DNA of 64,000 bases from Polytrichum commune (GCA_950295325.1 OX485803.1:76957554-77021553), one strand, 5' to 3'; positions 22,459 through 32,892 are shown, counted from the first letter of the stretch. Numbers and translations: made by a program. The notes: generated from the sequence alone by a model not told the origin.

Positions 22459-23784
22459 CATAGCCGCGTACATAAATTTGCTGCCCCCGAAGACGTTGTA
22501 GACAGTCTCGCCATTCATCGCCAAACCCTGCAATATGGACACGTAAAACTCCATCCTCAACTCGAGCGCCGGGTAGACAGTGAAGAGCGTCTCCTGGAAG
22601 ATGTCCTTCGGAGGGGGGTGAGGGATATTGTAGATCTTCTTGAACGTGTTGATCGCCTTGATGGGTGTTTGCCCATTCCTCAGCGCATTGTACGTCAAGA
22701 AGATGAGGCTCACCGCTCCCACCTATTTGTTGCCTCTCGCCTCGTTTATGGCAACAATCCCCTCCATCTTCGCAGGCACGTATGTGCTGTGGAAGATGTT
22801 GTACTCGAACTTGATTTGGTTCTCGTACAAATCGGTGACGACGGATAGCTTCTCCGTCTCCACAATCCACAGCCATACGTGCGGCTCCCTCATTGTTGGC
22901 GATTTGTGCTCCATGAATTTCGCCATGAAGGGGTTATAAAAAGGCTCCCCCTTCGCCCCCTGTTTGTAAGCACCCGGGATCCCCCTGAAATCGATGACCG
23001 CAAAGGGACAACCCCTTCGGTCCTCCCTGATATCGGCCCTGCTGATGGTGCCATCCCACTTGGAAAAAGTGGTCCTCTCGAGACCCGTTGTGACCACACA
23101 AAATCTTGCGACGCCCTCGAATGTGGCGTTCATCTTCCTCTCCAAGAAGGAGACGTACCGCTGAATCTCTTCAGGTTCAGTTTCTGTTTTTTTCGCTCTT
23201 TTGTTCCCCTTGAGCTTCAGCACGGCGACGTGTTCCTTCACAAGACTCCGCATCGAGGCACCGTTGATGTTGTACTGAGCCTTGAACTCCTTCCATTTTG
23301 CCCAGTTGACATCGCCATCGGCTTGGAAGAGGTGCATCCCAGGCAGTAGTCCACTGATCTCCCGCATGGCAGCGGTCTTCAGCTTCCTGTGATCGCACCA
23401 CTCCTTTATTGAGTATGTGCCGGGCTTGTCCTTCGGTCTCCTCAAAAATATTTTGGGATAAGGGATCGTCCTTCCCACGGTGTTACCAAGGAGGTGCACC
23501 GCACACCGTTGCAACTCTGACTCGGTCAGTCCTTGGAGGGGCCTGAAAAATTCTCTAAGTAGAGGAGGGGCCTCGCCGGTCTTGTCGTTGCTGTACTTCT
23601 CCTCAGTGTCGGGGTTCACTACGTCGCCTGAGCTGTGAGCGTCGAAGAACTGGGTCCACAAATCCCAGGTTTCTCTGTTGCAGCAAATCAGCCGAAGCTC
23701 ACCTTTGAGCTCCAGAACTGATTTTGTGCTCGTGGACTTCATGTCGATGGAGGTAAACTTGTCGACCATCGCATCACAAAACGC
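22459..23784 (-). CDS. Exon 2 of the split gene, DNA methyltransferase-like region
   Basis: This starts after acceptor TGTATGTTGCAG with AFCDAMVDKFTSI and runs 442 codons. One in-frame TAG sits at 22723-22725, after EARGNK, and the reading continues naturally (VGAVSLIFLTYNALRNGQ). The second half follows the order seen in N4/N6-type DNA methyltransferases. CPFAVIDFRGIPG is where a DPPY-type catalytic motif would sit, but degenerate. Later come YPALELRMEFYVSIL (the HPTQKP-like helix) and GETVYNVFGGSKFMYAAM (the SAM-binding DPFxGSGT-like motif). The exon ends at donor ATG|GTAAGC. The MTase reading is my motif-based inference; catalytic and SAM-binding residues appear partly lost. Bacterial and phage ParB-MTase fusions are known, which makes the arrangement plausible. 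Confidence 0.6.
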
Positions 23785-23825
23785 CTGCAACATACAATGA
23801 AGAATGTCAGTGTTTCGTATCAAAC

Positions 23826-23899
23826 ACGAACGCACGTTCGTAAGTTGACAACTTTAGAAATATGTGAATACAACTTATACTTTACGAACGCGCGTTCGT
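23826..23899. repeat. Palindrome pair in intron 1 of the split gene
   Basis: ACGAACGCACGTTCGT at 23826-23841 and ACGAACGCGCGTTCGT at 23884-23899, both in the 123-base intron 23785-23907 (GTGAGTT...GTTGCAG). The second starts eight bases from the donor. Confidence 0.9.
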
Positions 23900-23907
23900 G
23901 AACTCAC

Positions 23908-24012
23908 CTTCCACTGTGGGGATTGGGTCTTCGCGTTCTCCCTCTCTTTAGGCGGGCACCCGTGCGCTACCCAGACGTCTCTTGCCGCCACTATATTCGC
24001 CGCCCAGGAGGC
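23908..24012 (-). CDS. Exon 1 (3' part) of the split gene
   Basis: This resumes directly where 29991 stops. Without Y and one GAGGC copy, the frame passes from KIKAFEAS into WAANIVAARDVWVAHGCPPK and ends QSPQWK at a perfect donor, AAG|GTGAGTT (intron starts 23907). The upstream open frame beyond 24013 lies in Y and is not part of the gene. The segment continues the ParB-like region; runs of LNxxNK...W..NI..AR.VW are typical of that part of the domain in DGQHS proteins as I remember them. Confidence 0.72.
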
Positions 24013-24489
24013 TGTCACCAAAAAGCCTCCACCCTTCAATTTCGTCCTAGCCCGAATGGAGAAGTTTATAATGACATGTAGAGATTTCTCTCTTTGTAAC
24101 ACAATGTATGATTCCAATCTATCGTTGGAATATACGCAACTTAGCCAAGTCTATACTATGTCTTCTTACACTCCTTAATCTCGGGTAATGTCACATCCTT
24201 GTATTTCTCTAAAGTCCACCCGGCCGCTTTGGCCACGCATGCCTTCAAAGATATCCCTCGTGTGAATCGAGTCCTCGCCGTTGATTCCACACTACTGCAC
24301 GAATCTTCGCTTGTTGATTCCATGAAACACATAAGTTTAAGTATTAACAAATACTTGTGTAACTTATGGTGGCCTCTCCTTTACAGGCCTTCACATTCCA
24401 TTACTAAGTTCAACCTCAATGGTCAATCACCAATACATTCAAAAGTTACACACATCCCTTCCTGTGGGAGTCCAAATTCGACGGAAATA

Positions 24490-24520
24490 CGGAAATACGG
24501 AAATACGGATTCAATTTCCG
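24490..24520 (+). repeat. Short GGAAATAC repeat
   Basis: Four GGAAATACGGA-like units in tandem (ACGGAAATACGGAAATACGG), followed by the inverted form TTTCCGTATTT. A small hairpin-prone repeat of no known role. Confidence 0.6.
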
Positions 24521-25129
24521 TATTTTACCTTGCTTATCTGAGGATAATAGGGTCTATTAGGACAAAATTAATGGTACTAGGAAATAGAGTAGTCTAACCC
24601 CGCCTTGTGCGGTAAAACGACTCTAAATAAGTACTATGACCGGTCCGTCAAATAGGATGGGCGGACCATGCAATCATGGTCCAAACCCTTGGTCCGGACC
24701 AAGTGACGGCCGCGCCAAGATTACCCAACGGCCCGGAAGTGGCGGTTACAACGGGCCTTATGGCGGTTGGGGGAAAAGAGAGCCGTTGGTGAAAATGTTA
24801 GTAAAACCGTTGGTGGGAACCGCCGGAAAACGGTTGGTAACCGTTTTCCGTTAAACCGAACGGTAACAGGGGAAGGAAGAGGGAGGAAGGAGATTTAAGG
24901 GTCCCTTCCTTCTCCCTCACACTCTTTTCTGGAAAAAGGCAACCTGTTGAGAGAACGAGTGGTGAGGTGTTCCTTCTTTCGAGCCGCCAGCAGTTGGATT
25001 GCTGGGACTCAGCACTTTTCAGTCACCGGCAGTGGGCTTGCCGGGACTTTGTGGCACTTAGACGGAAGAGAAGGACTCCGGAAGAGAGAGGGAGAGGTTG
25101 CAAGCCAGAAAGGGTGAGAAGAGAGGAAA

Positions 25130-27202
25130 ATGCCGGAAGCACGGGAAGAGGATCAGCGGGAACCCATCCCGATTCCGCTGAAAGCCCTCACCCCTGCAAT
25201 TCCGAGGGAGGATAGAGAGCTGCAGGAGCTCGCGGAGGATCTTAGGGTCATGGGTTGTGCGGGATTGCTCTCCAAACCCTGGAATCTCAGAGCGGAAGAT
25301 ACCCTCCGCGAGTTTAAATTCGAGAGGGGAAATCAGTGGCTAGGCACAAAGAGGAGGGATCCGGAACATTGGACTCCGGATACGTGGAACAGGGTCTACG
25401 GGTTTCCCAGGGGAATCACGGAGGGGTGGGCCGGCCGCCGCGACGGCCTGTTCGCCGGGAAATTCAGAGGGGACGCGGATCCAAAGGACGGGTTTCACCC
25501 AGGGAACTGCCGGAATATTAGGGAGCGGAGAGTGCTAGAGTTTCTCCTGCCCATTCTCAATCCGGACAAGCCGAAGCGGATTAGCCTCACCATGGCTAAC
25601 ACGCTGTTTGGTGCAATGTCCGGAGTCCGGCCGGTGAATTGGGGCCTGATCATCCAGGAGATAGTCGGACGGGCCCTCCCCCATATTGGCCGGAAACCCT
25701 CCTTCCTCTCCCCCTTCATTTTGCACCTCTACCAGCATTTCGACTGCATCACGGCAGAGGAGGAGGACCTGCTCACAATAGCGGCGGATGAGGTCACCTA
25801 CAAGCTGCTCCCGGAAGCCGGAGACGTCGAGACGGAGACCTCCAGCGACCCTATTCTTCCGGAAGCACCTCCCTCGTCACCCGGAAGCCCGCCACCAACC
25901 GTCTCGAGGCCACTCTCTCCCCCTCCCCCGCACCAACATCCGGAAGCCGGACCCAGCCGGGAGACCCCATGGCGAAATGTGGACCTATCCGCTTGGGACT
26001 TCCCGGAGAATCCATTCAAGCGGTTCCAGGAGGGGATGGAGGACCTCAAGACCCAGTACTACCGACTGGAGCACATCGTCAAGGGGGCGAACCATGCTCT
26101 GGACGACTGCGGACCCGGAAACATTCTCCGGGAATTGGCAAAGAGGGCGGACCGGAAGGAGCTGGAGCAGGCCAAGACGGAGAACGCCCACCTCACCGCA
26201 CAGGTAGCGGCTATGACCCAGGAGCTGAGTCAGAAGAGTGAGGAGATCCGGAAGTATCATGCGGAGCAGGCAGTGCTCTTCAGCCGAATCCGGGAGCTGG
26301 TGGGTCATCCGGCGGAGATCGTGAACAAGGCACATCTCTACGACCGGATGATGGAGTCATGAGAACCGGCTTCCGCCAGGCAGACCCTCCCCATCCTCGT
26401 GAAGTACTCACGGACGATGAAGGATCTCCTGGCGGAAATCCAGAGGGTGGTCCCGCCAAGCGGAACACCGCGGAGAGTGCTCTATCCGGGTCCGCCAGGG
26501 TCACCAACCGGGACCCTCTACGAGGTGGTTGGTGAAGTAGCCCTGGTTCAGAATCCGCCGGCCTCTGCCGGACCCAGCCAGCAAGGAGGCGGCTCTCGGC
26601 CTGGTCATTCCGGAGGGGCTCCGGAAAGGGTCCATTCTCCCCAGGTGAGGCGGAAGAGCACCGGGTCGGTCCGATCCGGAAGGGGCCAGTCCCCTGTTCC
26701 GCGGAACTCGGATAGGTCCCGGACTCCGGATAGGGCTCGGACGCCTATCCGGCACCAGACTTCCGATCGGGAGGCCACTCCGAGTAGGGGCAAGGCTCCT
26801 ATGACCCACGCCTCGCCATCGTCTCCACGGGACTGCCAAGTGGTGAGTCCATTCCCTCCGCCACACTCGAGAGCGGCCTCCAACAGGGATCCGCGGACGG
26901 CTTCACTCTCGGGTGGACGGAATCCGGAGCAAGGCACCGGAAGCGATCCTTCTCCAGTCCGAAGCATCCGGATGGGGACAGCTTCCGGAACCCCAGGGAC
27001 AGTCTCCGGGACACCAGGGACCGCTACCCCACGGACCGAGAGGGCAGCGGATTCGGAGGACGAGGTTGCTCCGTCTCCGAACATGAGGAGGATGCTCACG
27101 CGGCTGCAGAAGGCGTCGCCGGCCGGGGGCTCATCCGCCGTCAGCGGATTAGGGAGTCGCTCCAAGGAGGGATCGGCTCCGAAGAAGCACCGGTCTTCTT
27201 AA
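25130..27202 (+). pseudogene. Transposon-associated ORF with coiled coil, one in-frame TGA
   Basis: Two open segments in the same frame (25130-26362 and 26363-27202) are separated by a single TGA after YDRMMES, and the reading continues EPASARQTLPILVKYSRTMK. Residues about 1-240 look globular (MANTLFGAMSGVRPVNWGLI, FLSPFILHLYQHFDCITAEE). A Pro-rich linker follows (about 245-300), then a strong coiled coil (about 340-395: KELEQAKTENAHLTAQVAAM). The part after the TGA is Ser/Arg/Pro-rich (RSRTPDRARTPIRHQTSDRE). It resembles a gag-like or transposon structural protein in layout, but I do not recognise the family. The TGA could be a CGA-to-TGA mutation or a programmed readthrough site. Codon use and high GC differ from the surrounding DNA, and TCCGGA is very frequent around it. 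Confidence 0.5.
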
Positions 27203-28640
27203 TTAGGGGAGTGGCTAGATTGATTGGGCAGAAGGGAGGTAGGCAGGTAGGACTTAGGAGTTTTTGAAGACGATTAATAAAATTTTCCTTTGATAGTGTC
27301 AGCGGAAAACCCGGATCTAGATCCGAGAAATCCGGGAGACCGGGGGTAGTTAGGGTTTTCTTGAGCGGCGGCCGCCTGGGCCGCCGCCCTCAGTTTAGGG
27401 ATTTTTGAGCCTCTACTTAAGGCTGAATAAGGAGCTTGGGGGGGGGTTCCCTCTCCATTGTTATATTGTGGTTATTCCTACCCCGAATAAATGTCTTTGC
27501 TTCTCACCCCTTGACTTCTCTTGATTGCTGTGTGTGTGAATGACCCGGAGATCGTTAGTGGAAGAGAAAGGGAGGGCATGAAGGATAGGAGTTCCGGATA
27601 GGACATGAGAGAGGAGACCCGGATCAGATCCGGTTACCGCCTTGTAGATCCTCTCTGAGTGTAGTGGGAGGGAAACCTCACTAATCCGGTAGGTTGGGTA
27701 ACGTCTAGGTGGGATAGCCGCTGGGAAGATTGGGTGAGATCCGGAAGGAATCCGGACTTACGCCAATCTGATCTTCTGAAGAGGTCCCACCGTCCTTAGA
27801 CGGACCTGCCCGGATTAGTGGTACGGATCGCCTAGTTATCTCAGATTGAGTAGAATCCAAGGTAAAGGTAGCCGGACAGATCCGTCGGACGGAGAAGGAG
27901 AGGTCCGGATCAGTAAGGATTCCGATAGGAGGCCACCTCCGGAGTGCAGTAGGAAGAGATCCTCGTTGTTCCGAATGCCTGGGTACCGTCCATATGAGAT
28001 AGCCGTCGTTAGGACTGGGCAAGATCCGGAAGGTGCCGGACTTACGCCATCCGACCTTCTGAAGAGGTCTCACAGTCTTTGGTCGGGGTAATCCGGAAAG
28101 TGGTACGGGTCACCTACTCATCCCGTCGAGTTAGATCTCCGGTTGGAATCCGGACTCCTCTGGCCACTTTGGTCCCAAGAAACAATCCAGATCTCTCTGC
28201 GTGACCTGCTAGGACGGACCTGATCAATCCGGATTGGTTGTGAGGGAGTTTCCGGATTCTAACCTTATCAAGGACGTCTTCACCGGAAGAAACCAATCAT
28301 TCTAGAGAGTAGACGTAAAGGGGTGGGTAAGTATTATAAAGAGGACCTAGAAATAACATCCGGAGAGGTACCCTCCGGAAAAAAGGCTAAGAATGTCCCC
28401 AAAGACCAAATATCCGGAAATTAGGATTTCCGGAAATTTGGCTAAGGAAGAAGAAATGAGCAGGTACGGAGAATTTTAAGACCTCCTACACTTCACAGAA
28501 TCCCTGGACGATACTAAGGTCACCCGGAAATATCCGGACTTGGCACAAAAAACCCGCCAATCCGGAACTTTTGGTGTTTGTGGGTTCCCACACTTCCTAC
28601 TTAATGAATCCAACACTTTAAGTCTAAACATCATAAGTCA
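27203..28640 (+). other. 3' non-coding region of the Y-internal element
   Basis: GC-rich, with TCCGGA motifs throughout. AATAAA-type signals occur at about 27268 and 27486. Two diverged direct copies of ~140 bp (27705-27845 and 27985-28125) share AGATCCGGAAGG, CCGGACTTACGCCA and CTTCTGAAGAGGTC. Confidence 0.5.
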
Positions 28641-28660
28641 AAAACTATAAGAGTGTGTCA

Positions 28661-29345
28661 CTAGTTTTTGGAAGTTTGGACATAGTCTCGGTTTTTTGGC
28701 TCTCAAAAATTCATATGAAGGCCAAAAAATGAGTTCTTGGTATCCATGGATAGGTAATGAAGTCTTCTACATGAATATGTAATAATATTTCTACTGCCAC
28801 AAAGTATATGGTTGCAATTCTACGCTGTTCCCTTTGAATCTGCACTTTTTTTCACTAGTTTTTGGAAGTTTGGACATAGTCTCGGTTTTTTGGCTCTCAA
28901 AAATTCATATGAAGGCCAAAAAATGAGTTCTTGGTATCCATGGATAGGTAATGAAGTCTTCTACATGAATATGTAATAATATTTCTACTGCCACAAAGTA
29001 TATGGTTGCAATTCTACGCTGTTCCCTTTGAATCTGCACTTTTTTTCACTAGTTTTTGGAAGTTTGGACATAGTCTCGGTTTTTTGGCTCTCAAAAATTC
29101 ATATGAAGTCCAAAAAATGAGTTCTTGGTATCCATGGATAGGTAATGAAGTCCTCTACATGAATATGCAATAATATTTCTACTGCCACAAAGTATATAGT
29201 CGCAATTCTACGCTGTTCCCTTTGAACCTACACTTTTTCACTAGTTTTTGGAAGTTTGGACATAGTCTCGGTTTTTTGGCTCTCAAAAATTCATATGAAG
29301 TCCAAAAAATGAGTTCTTGTTATCCATGGATAGGTAATGAAGTCC
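28661..29345 (+). repeat. 194-bp tandem array (3.5 units)
   Basis: Units start CTAGTTTTTGGAAGTTTGGA at 28661, 28855, 29049 and 29241; the last is truncated after GGATAGGTAATGAAGTCCT. Units are about 98% alike. Monomer size is satellite-like, but the array is small and lies within insertion Y. Confidence 0.9.
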
Positions 29346-29990
29346 TACAAAACTAAATGCTCCAATAAAAGACTTTGCACATCCGCATAAGTATAAGGCT
29401 AATCAATGTAAATCCAAGTTTTCAAACAAAGCCATAAATTGAACTTTAAATCATTCACGCCCAACTATTACTAACAAGAGGTCAAGCCCTCTTCAAGGCC
29501 AACTAGCCTTGGCTCCTAACCTTACATCCATGCACATACACGTGCTCCTATCTTGCTTCCCACGCACCGACACTTATAACACGTGGAGTGCCAAGGAGCA
29601 CGAAGGAAAGAGAGGATGAGTGAGGGAAGAATGAGGGATTATATAGTGAGCTTGAGGGGGTGAGCACCCTCAAGGCTCACGATAAGCCCTCGAGATTTCC
29701 TCCTACTTTGTAGGCTCTAATCCTATCTCCTAAGCCTTCCTCCCTCAAATGATCAACAAGGATCCTAATTCAAACATTTAACTAACCTTGGTTTTCTACC
29801 TACCACACTTTACCAAGGTTTGTCCTTCTCCTACTTAAATCCACTCCACAAAAGCCTAATGCTTCAAACTAAGCTTTCTTCAAGCTTCACTCTTTTTATA
29901 TTTTTGTGAATAACCATAAATCACCAAAACACCACTTGTAATGCTTTACAAGTGTTAACAACCAATGTGGGCATCAATTTTGGGCTCACA

Positions 29991-31186
29991 GAGGCCTCGA
30001 ATGCCTTGATCTTGTTCCCATAATTCAAAAATGTGGATATCTTGCGCAGCTTGTCCCAGTCGTCAGACCACACCAAAAAAACCTTCCAGTAGCGCAAGTC
30101 CGTTTTGAGCTCGTGCTGGAAGTTATCATCTTTGAGGATCATTTGTGATGCCTCCAGGCTGTGTTGTCCATCGATTATCGAAAATTCTCCATTCTCGATT
30201 CTTGGCCAATCCTTCTTAGTGGGGCGCGACAAAAAACCCTTGGGCATCACGCAGACGGTCTGCCTATCTCACTTGACATTGTTCATCAGGTTATTAATCT
30301 GCCACTTTACGCCTCCGCTTTCACGAGACCTCACCACCCACTTGTTCGGGGATTTCTCGCACTTGAAACAGTCCACGTTGAAAGTGAAGTGGCGTCCCAT
30401 AGGCCAGCAATCCTTGGAGTAGTTGTTGAAGTCTCGAAGGATTTTTGTCGCTTTCGCCGCGTCTGGATTTTCTCCCTTCTTCAAAGGGGTCGGCATCAGT
30501 GGCGGAGAACTCACCTCAGCGCCTTCCGTCACTCCAGACTTCTCCATATCCTCCCTTGATCTCTTGGATGGAGTTGAGTGTCTGCTGGGCCCTTCGGTCC
30601 CCCTGCTACCCGAAGGCACAGGCCGCGGAGCACTTCTCGATCCTCCGGCCCCCGAAGCAGATGGTTTTCTTGGACTTTTCTTTTTTTTATTTGCCTCCGC
30701 GGCAACACTGTTGAACTTCGAAATATTCAAGGTCAGGGCTGTCAACTTCCTCGCCGTCCAATGTTGACTTAGGGCATATTTAGTGAAGAGAGCATCCAGG
30801 TTGAAATGCTTCGCATCGGATGCGACATTATGGCATGCATACGCGTAGGAGAATGGGTGCAATAGGTAGTTCAAAAGGAGGTTGATATGGTCTTTTTTAT
30901 TTTTCATGTCCAGAATAACAAAATCTCCTTGTGCCTCCACAGACTCTATCTCCCAATTCTTTGTCTGCACCCATTGGTCTGGTTGATCAGCCCTTGTCTG
31001 CAGCTCATAAGTGAATCGCAATGCAAACAACCCTTCCTCGGTATTCGTGGGGATTGCTGTCCACTCATCCATGACTTCTTCTTTTGGGACATAGGTGTCG
31101 TTCCCATTCGTATCCGAGACACCTTCTGGGAGGCGCTCCACTGGCACTGCGAACAAGTCGATCGCGTTTCGGCTAGCCTTAGCCAT
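29991..31186 (-). CDS. Exon 1 (5' part) of the split gene, with ParB/DGQHR-like motif
   Basis: The ATG at 31186 follows TTTTGTGTGATGCAG, which could be an acceptor; an in-frame ATG at 31192 is the alternative start. Residues 1-165 are a mixed alpha/beta-looking region (MAKASRNAIDLF to LNISKF). Residues about 170-250 are basic and Ser/Pro-rich (KKKKSPRKPS, SKRSREDMEK), probably disordered and nuclear. A cysteine pair, CFKCEK, follows near residue 283. After an in-frame TGA at 30269-30271 the same frame continues with PRIENGEFSIIDGQHSLEAS (DGQHS near residue 338), then YWKVFLVWSDDW and STFLNYGNKIKAFEAS. That is the core of ParB/DGQHR-type domains, where DGQHR binds nucleotide or phosphate. In that family the last Arg is usual; here it is Ser. 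Insertion Y cuts the exon after GAGGC CTC. Confidence 0.72.
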
Positions 31187-31220
31187 CTGCATCACACAAA
31201 AGCAAATCAGAATTGGCTTT

Positions 31221-31727
31221 ACGAACGTTCGTTCGTAAACACCGTGCCATGCAGATTATTTTCATAGTTTGGTTTTGGACATACGAAGTTTTGAATGCTA
31301 TATGCATTTCAGGGATCGTTTCAAATACATTCACATTGGTTCACATCTTTTACGAACGCGCGTTCATAATTGGAGATGCCTTGTTATTAGTATTTTGTAC
31401 ATAACTATACGAACGTGCGTTCGTAAAGTAATGCGATATATTGGAAGCTACTGAGGTAGATTTGGTGTCGTGATTGGTTTTAGGGACTTATATGAATTAC
31501 AGCATGGATATAACCTATTTTGGAGGAAGGGTTTCGAACGCACGTTCGTAAACGTAGTCCTTGGGATCCAAAGAGCCTTTACGAATGCGCGTTCGTAAAA
31601 GGTGTATATGATGCGCGGCACATGTATTTACGAACGCGCGTTCGTAAACAGGGTGTATATTATGCACGTCACATGCATTTACGAACGCGCGTTCGTAAAA
31701 AGGGTGTATATACGAACGCGCGTTCGT
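31221..31727. repeat. Palindrome cluster 2, upstream of the split gene (8 copies)
   Basis: Copies of ACGAACGNNCGTTCGT start at 31221, 31352 (one end mutated), 31409, 31534 (first base changed), 31581, 31630, 31681 and 31712. The last five are spaced 31 to 51 bases. They lie directly 5' of the start at 31186, in promoter or 5' leader position. Centres vary (CG, TG, TT, CA). Most have TTT before and AAA after the core. Confidence 0.92.
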
Positions 31728-31870
31728 AAATGAGCCTGTTGTTTGTTTTTATATATTATTATTATTATATCCGTACATATACGGATACGTATATATACGA
31801 ATTCGTATACATACGTATGGCAAGGGGTTGCTTGCTGTGTCTCAGGAAAGCTTGCACTCGTGCCTGCAAG

Positions 31871-32842
31871 TGTCGCGCACCTCTCCATGAGGAGTGCCCG
31901 AAACACCATGGGCACAAGGGGGACCCCAGAGTGACACCCGGGACTTGTGGCGCCGTTGGTGAGAGGGCCCAAGTGATCCTAGTGTGGGTGAGGGCCCCGG
32001 GCGTTGGGAACGCCTCCCACCCACGGAGACTAGGAGGCACAAGGGTAAGGCCATAAACTATGCGTAGCTCATGGCGTGGTGATTCTAGAATGCTCAAGAA
32101 CACCTCAATCGGAGGTGTGAGCTAGGAGTTATGGCCATTTGAGTGGGGCGCTGTCCCGGGACAGCGCCCTGGTACAGCAGTGCCTGGGAGTGATTCCCGG
32201 GACTGCCAAGGTTCAAAGAGGCATAACGTCCTGATAACTTGCCCGAATGGGGTAAGTGAGGAGTCCATCGGCATCTACGTGAAGCGTAGATGAAGATGGA
32301 GTGGTCAAGTGTTAGCATCAGACATTATACAAGGAAGTTATGATGGTCTGAAGCTGTGGGGGCTTCTAGGCCCAGCGGCTAAGGGAAAATGTCCACTTGG
32401 CCCCAACTCTTGGTAGAGAGACAAGAGGTTGGTTGACGGTGGGGTAGGGGCCCCGCGTAGAGTCCTAGAGGCTTATATGGGTGAGGTGGTGTGGCCTCAC
32501 CCACCCGAGGCCGAACGGCATGGCCTCCATGGGCTTTGGGCCAATGTGAGGTCATAGTTGCCTAGTATGGTTCGGGTTGTTGTAGTGTTGCTCCGGCAAC
32601 GCGATGATCAACATAGGATTGGACTTCCATGGATGGAAGTCCACATTTGGGAATGGGTTACCGATTAAGGGGTGAGTCTCGAAAGCAAAGTAGGAGGGTT
32701 GGTTCCCTCCTATGAACTATAAGGTCCGGGGTAGGAGGAGCTAACCATTAGCATGGCCGAATGCGAATGGTTAGCGCTCGTAACCTTTGCTAGAATTGAA
32801 AATTGGCAAGATTGTCAAGGGGGGCTAGCAAGGGTTGCGACA
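31871..32842 (+). repeat. 5' LTR of retrotransposon B
   Basis: 972 bp, TGTCGCGCACC to TTGCGACA. The first ~590 bp match the 3' LTR except for one base. The last ~380 bp carry about 25 differences, and here the sequence is closer to the LTRs of A. Confidence 0.93.
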
Positions 32843-32844
32843 CG

Positions 32845-32856
32845 TGGTATCAGAGC
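32845..32856 (+). other. tRNA primer-binding site of B
   Basis: TGGTATCAGAGC two bases after the 5' LTR; matches the initiator-Met tRNA primer used by many plant LTR elements. Confidence 0.92.
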
Positions 32857-32892
32857 AGGGTTCCAATATTTGAGCTAGCACTTTGAGGTAGA

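Larger units (their letters stand above)
24013..29990 (-). mobile_element. LTR-type insertion Y
   Basis: Bounded by TGTCACCAAAAAGCC at 24013 and ATTTTGGGCTCACA ending at 29990, with a perfect 5-bp duplication GAGGC (24008-24012, 29991-29995). On the minus strand the first ~600 bases match solo LTR Z, including TGTGAGCCCAAAAT, TATTCACAAAAATATAAAAA, the TATA context near 29645 and GTGCTCCTTGGCAC. The far end matches Z's 3' end block. Its removal restores exon 1 of the split gene. Within it lie a plus-strand ORF element (about 24.4-28.6 kb) and a 194-bp tandem array, which are probably later insertions or captured DNA. Confidence 0.75.
9540..31186 (-). pseudogene. Large split gene: ParB-like / methyltransferase-like / FCP1-like fusion
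   Basis: Six separate open segments on the minus strand form one frame once insertions X and Y, each with one copy of its target duplication, are taken out. Exons are 31186-23908 (432 codons, split by Y), 23784-22459 (442 codons), 22271-10877 (473 codons, split by X with A inside) and 10232-9540 (231 codons with stop). Every exon length is a multiple of three. The three introns (23785-23907, 22272-22458, 10233-10876) start GTGAG, GTAAG or GTAAC and end in AG, all in phase 0. The total is 1,577 residues. Two in-frame stops (30269-30271 TGA and a TAG at the 22722/22723 boundary) make this copy a pseudogene. Domain details are in the exon entries. It is divergent from the DUF7869-like gene at 43218 and shares its palindromic sites. 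Confidence 0.78.

Noticed and set aside
24013-29990. Y as a full LTR retrotransposon with its own pol
   Set aside because: No primer-binding site, pol motif or second LTR could be found; the large ORF inside is on the opposite strand.
31520-31729. Arg-rich small protein (LRTRVRK repeats)
   Set aside because: It is just the palindromic repeat read in one frame; the same motif appears in introns.
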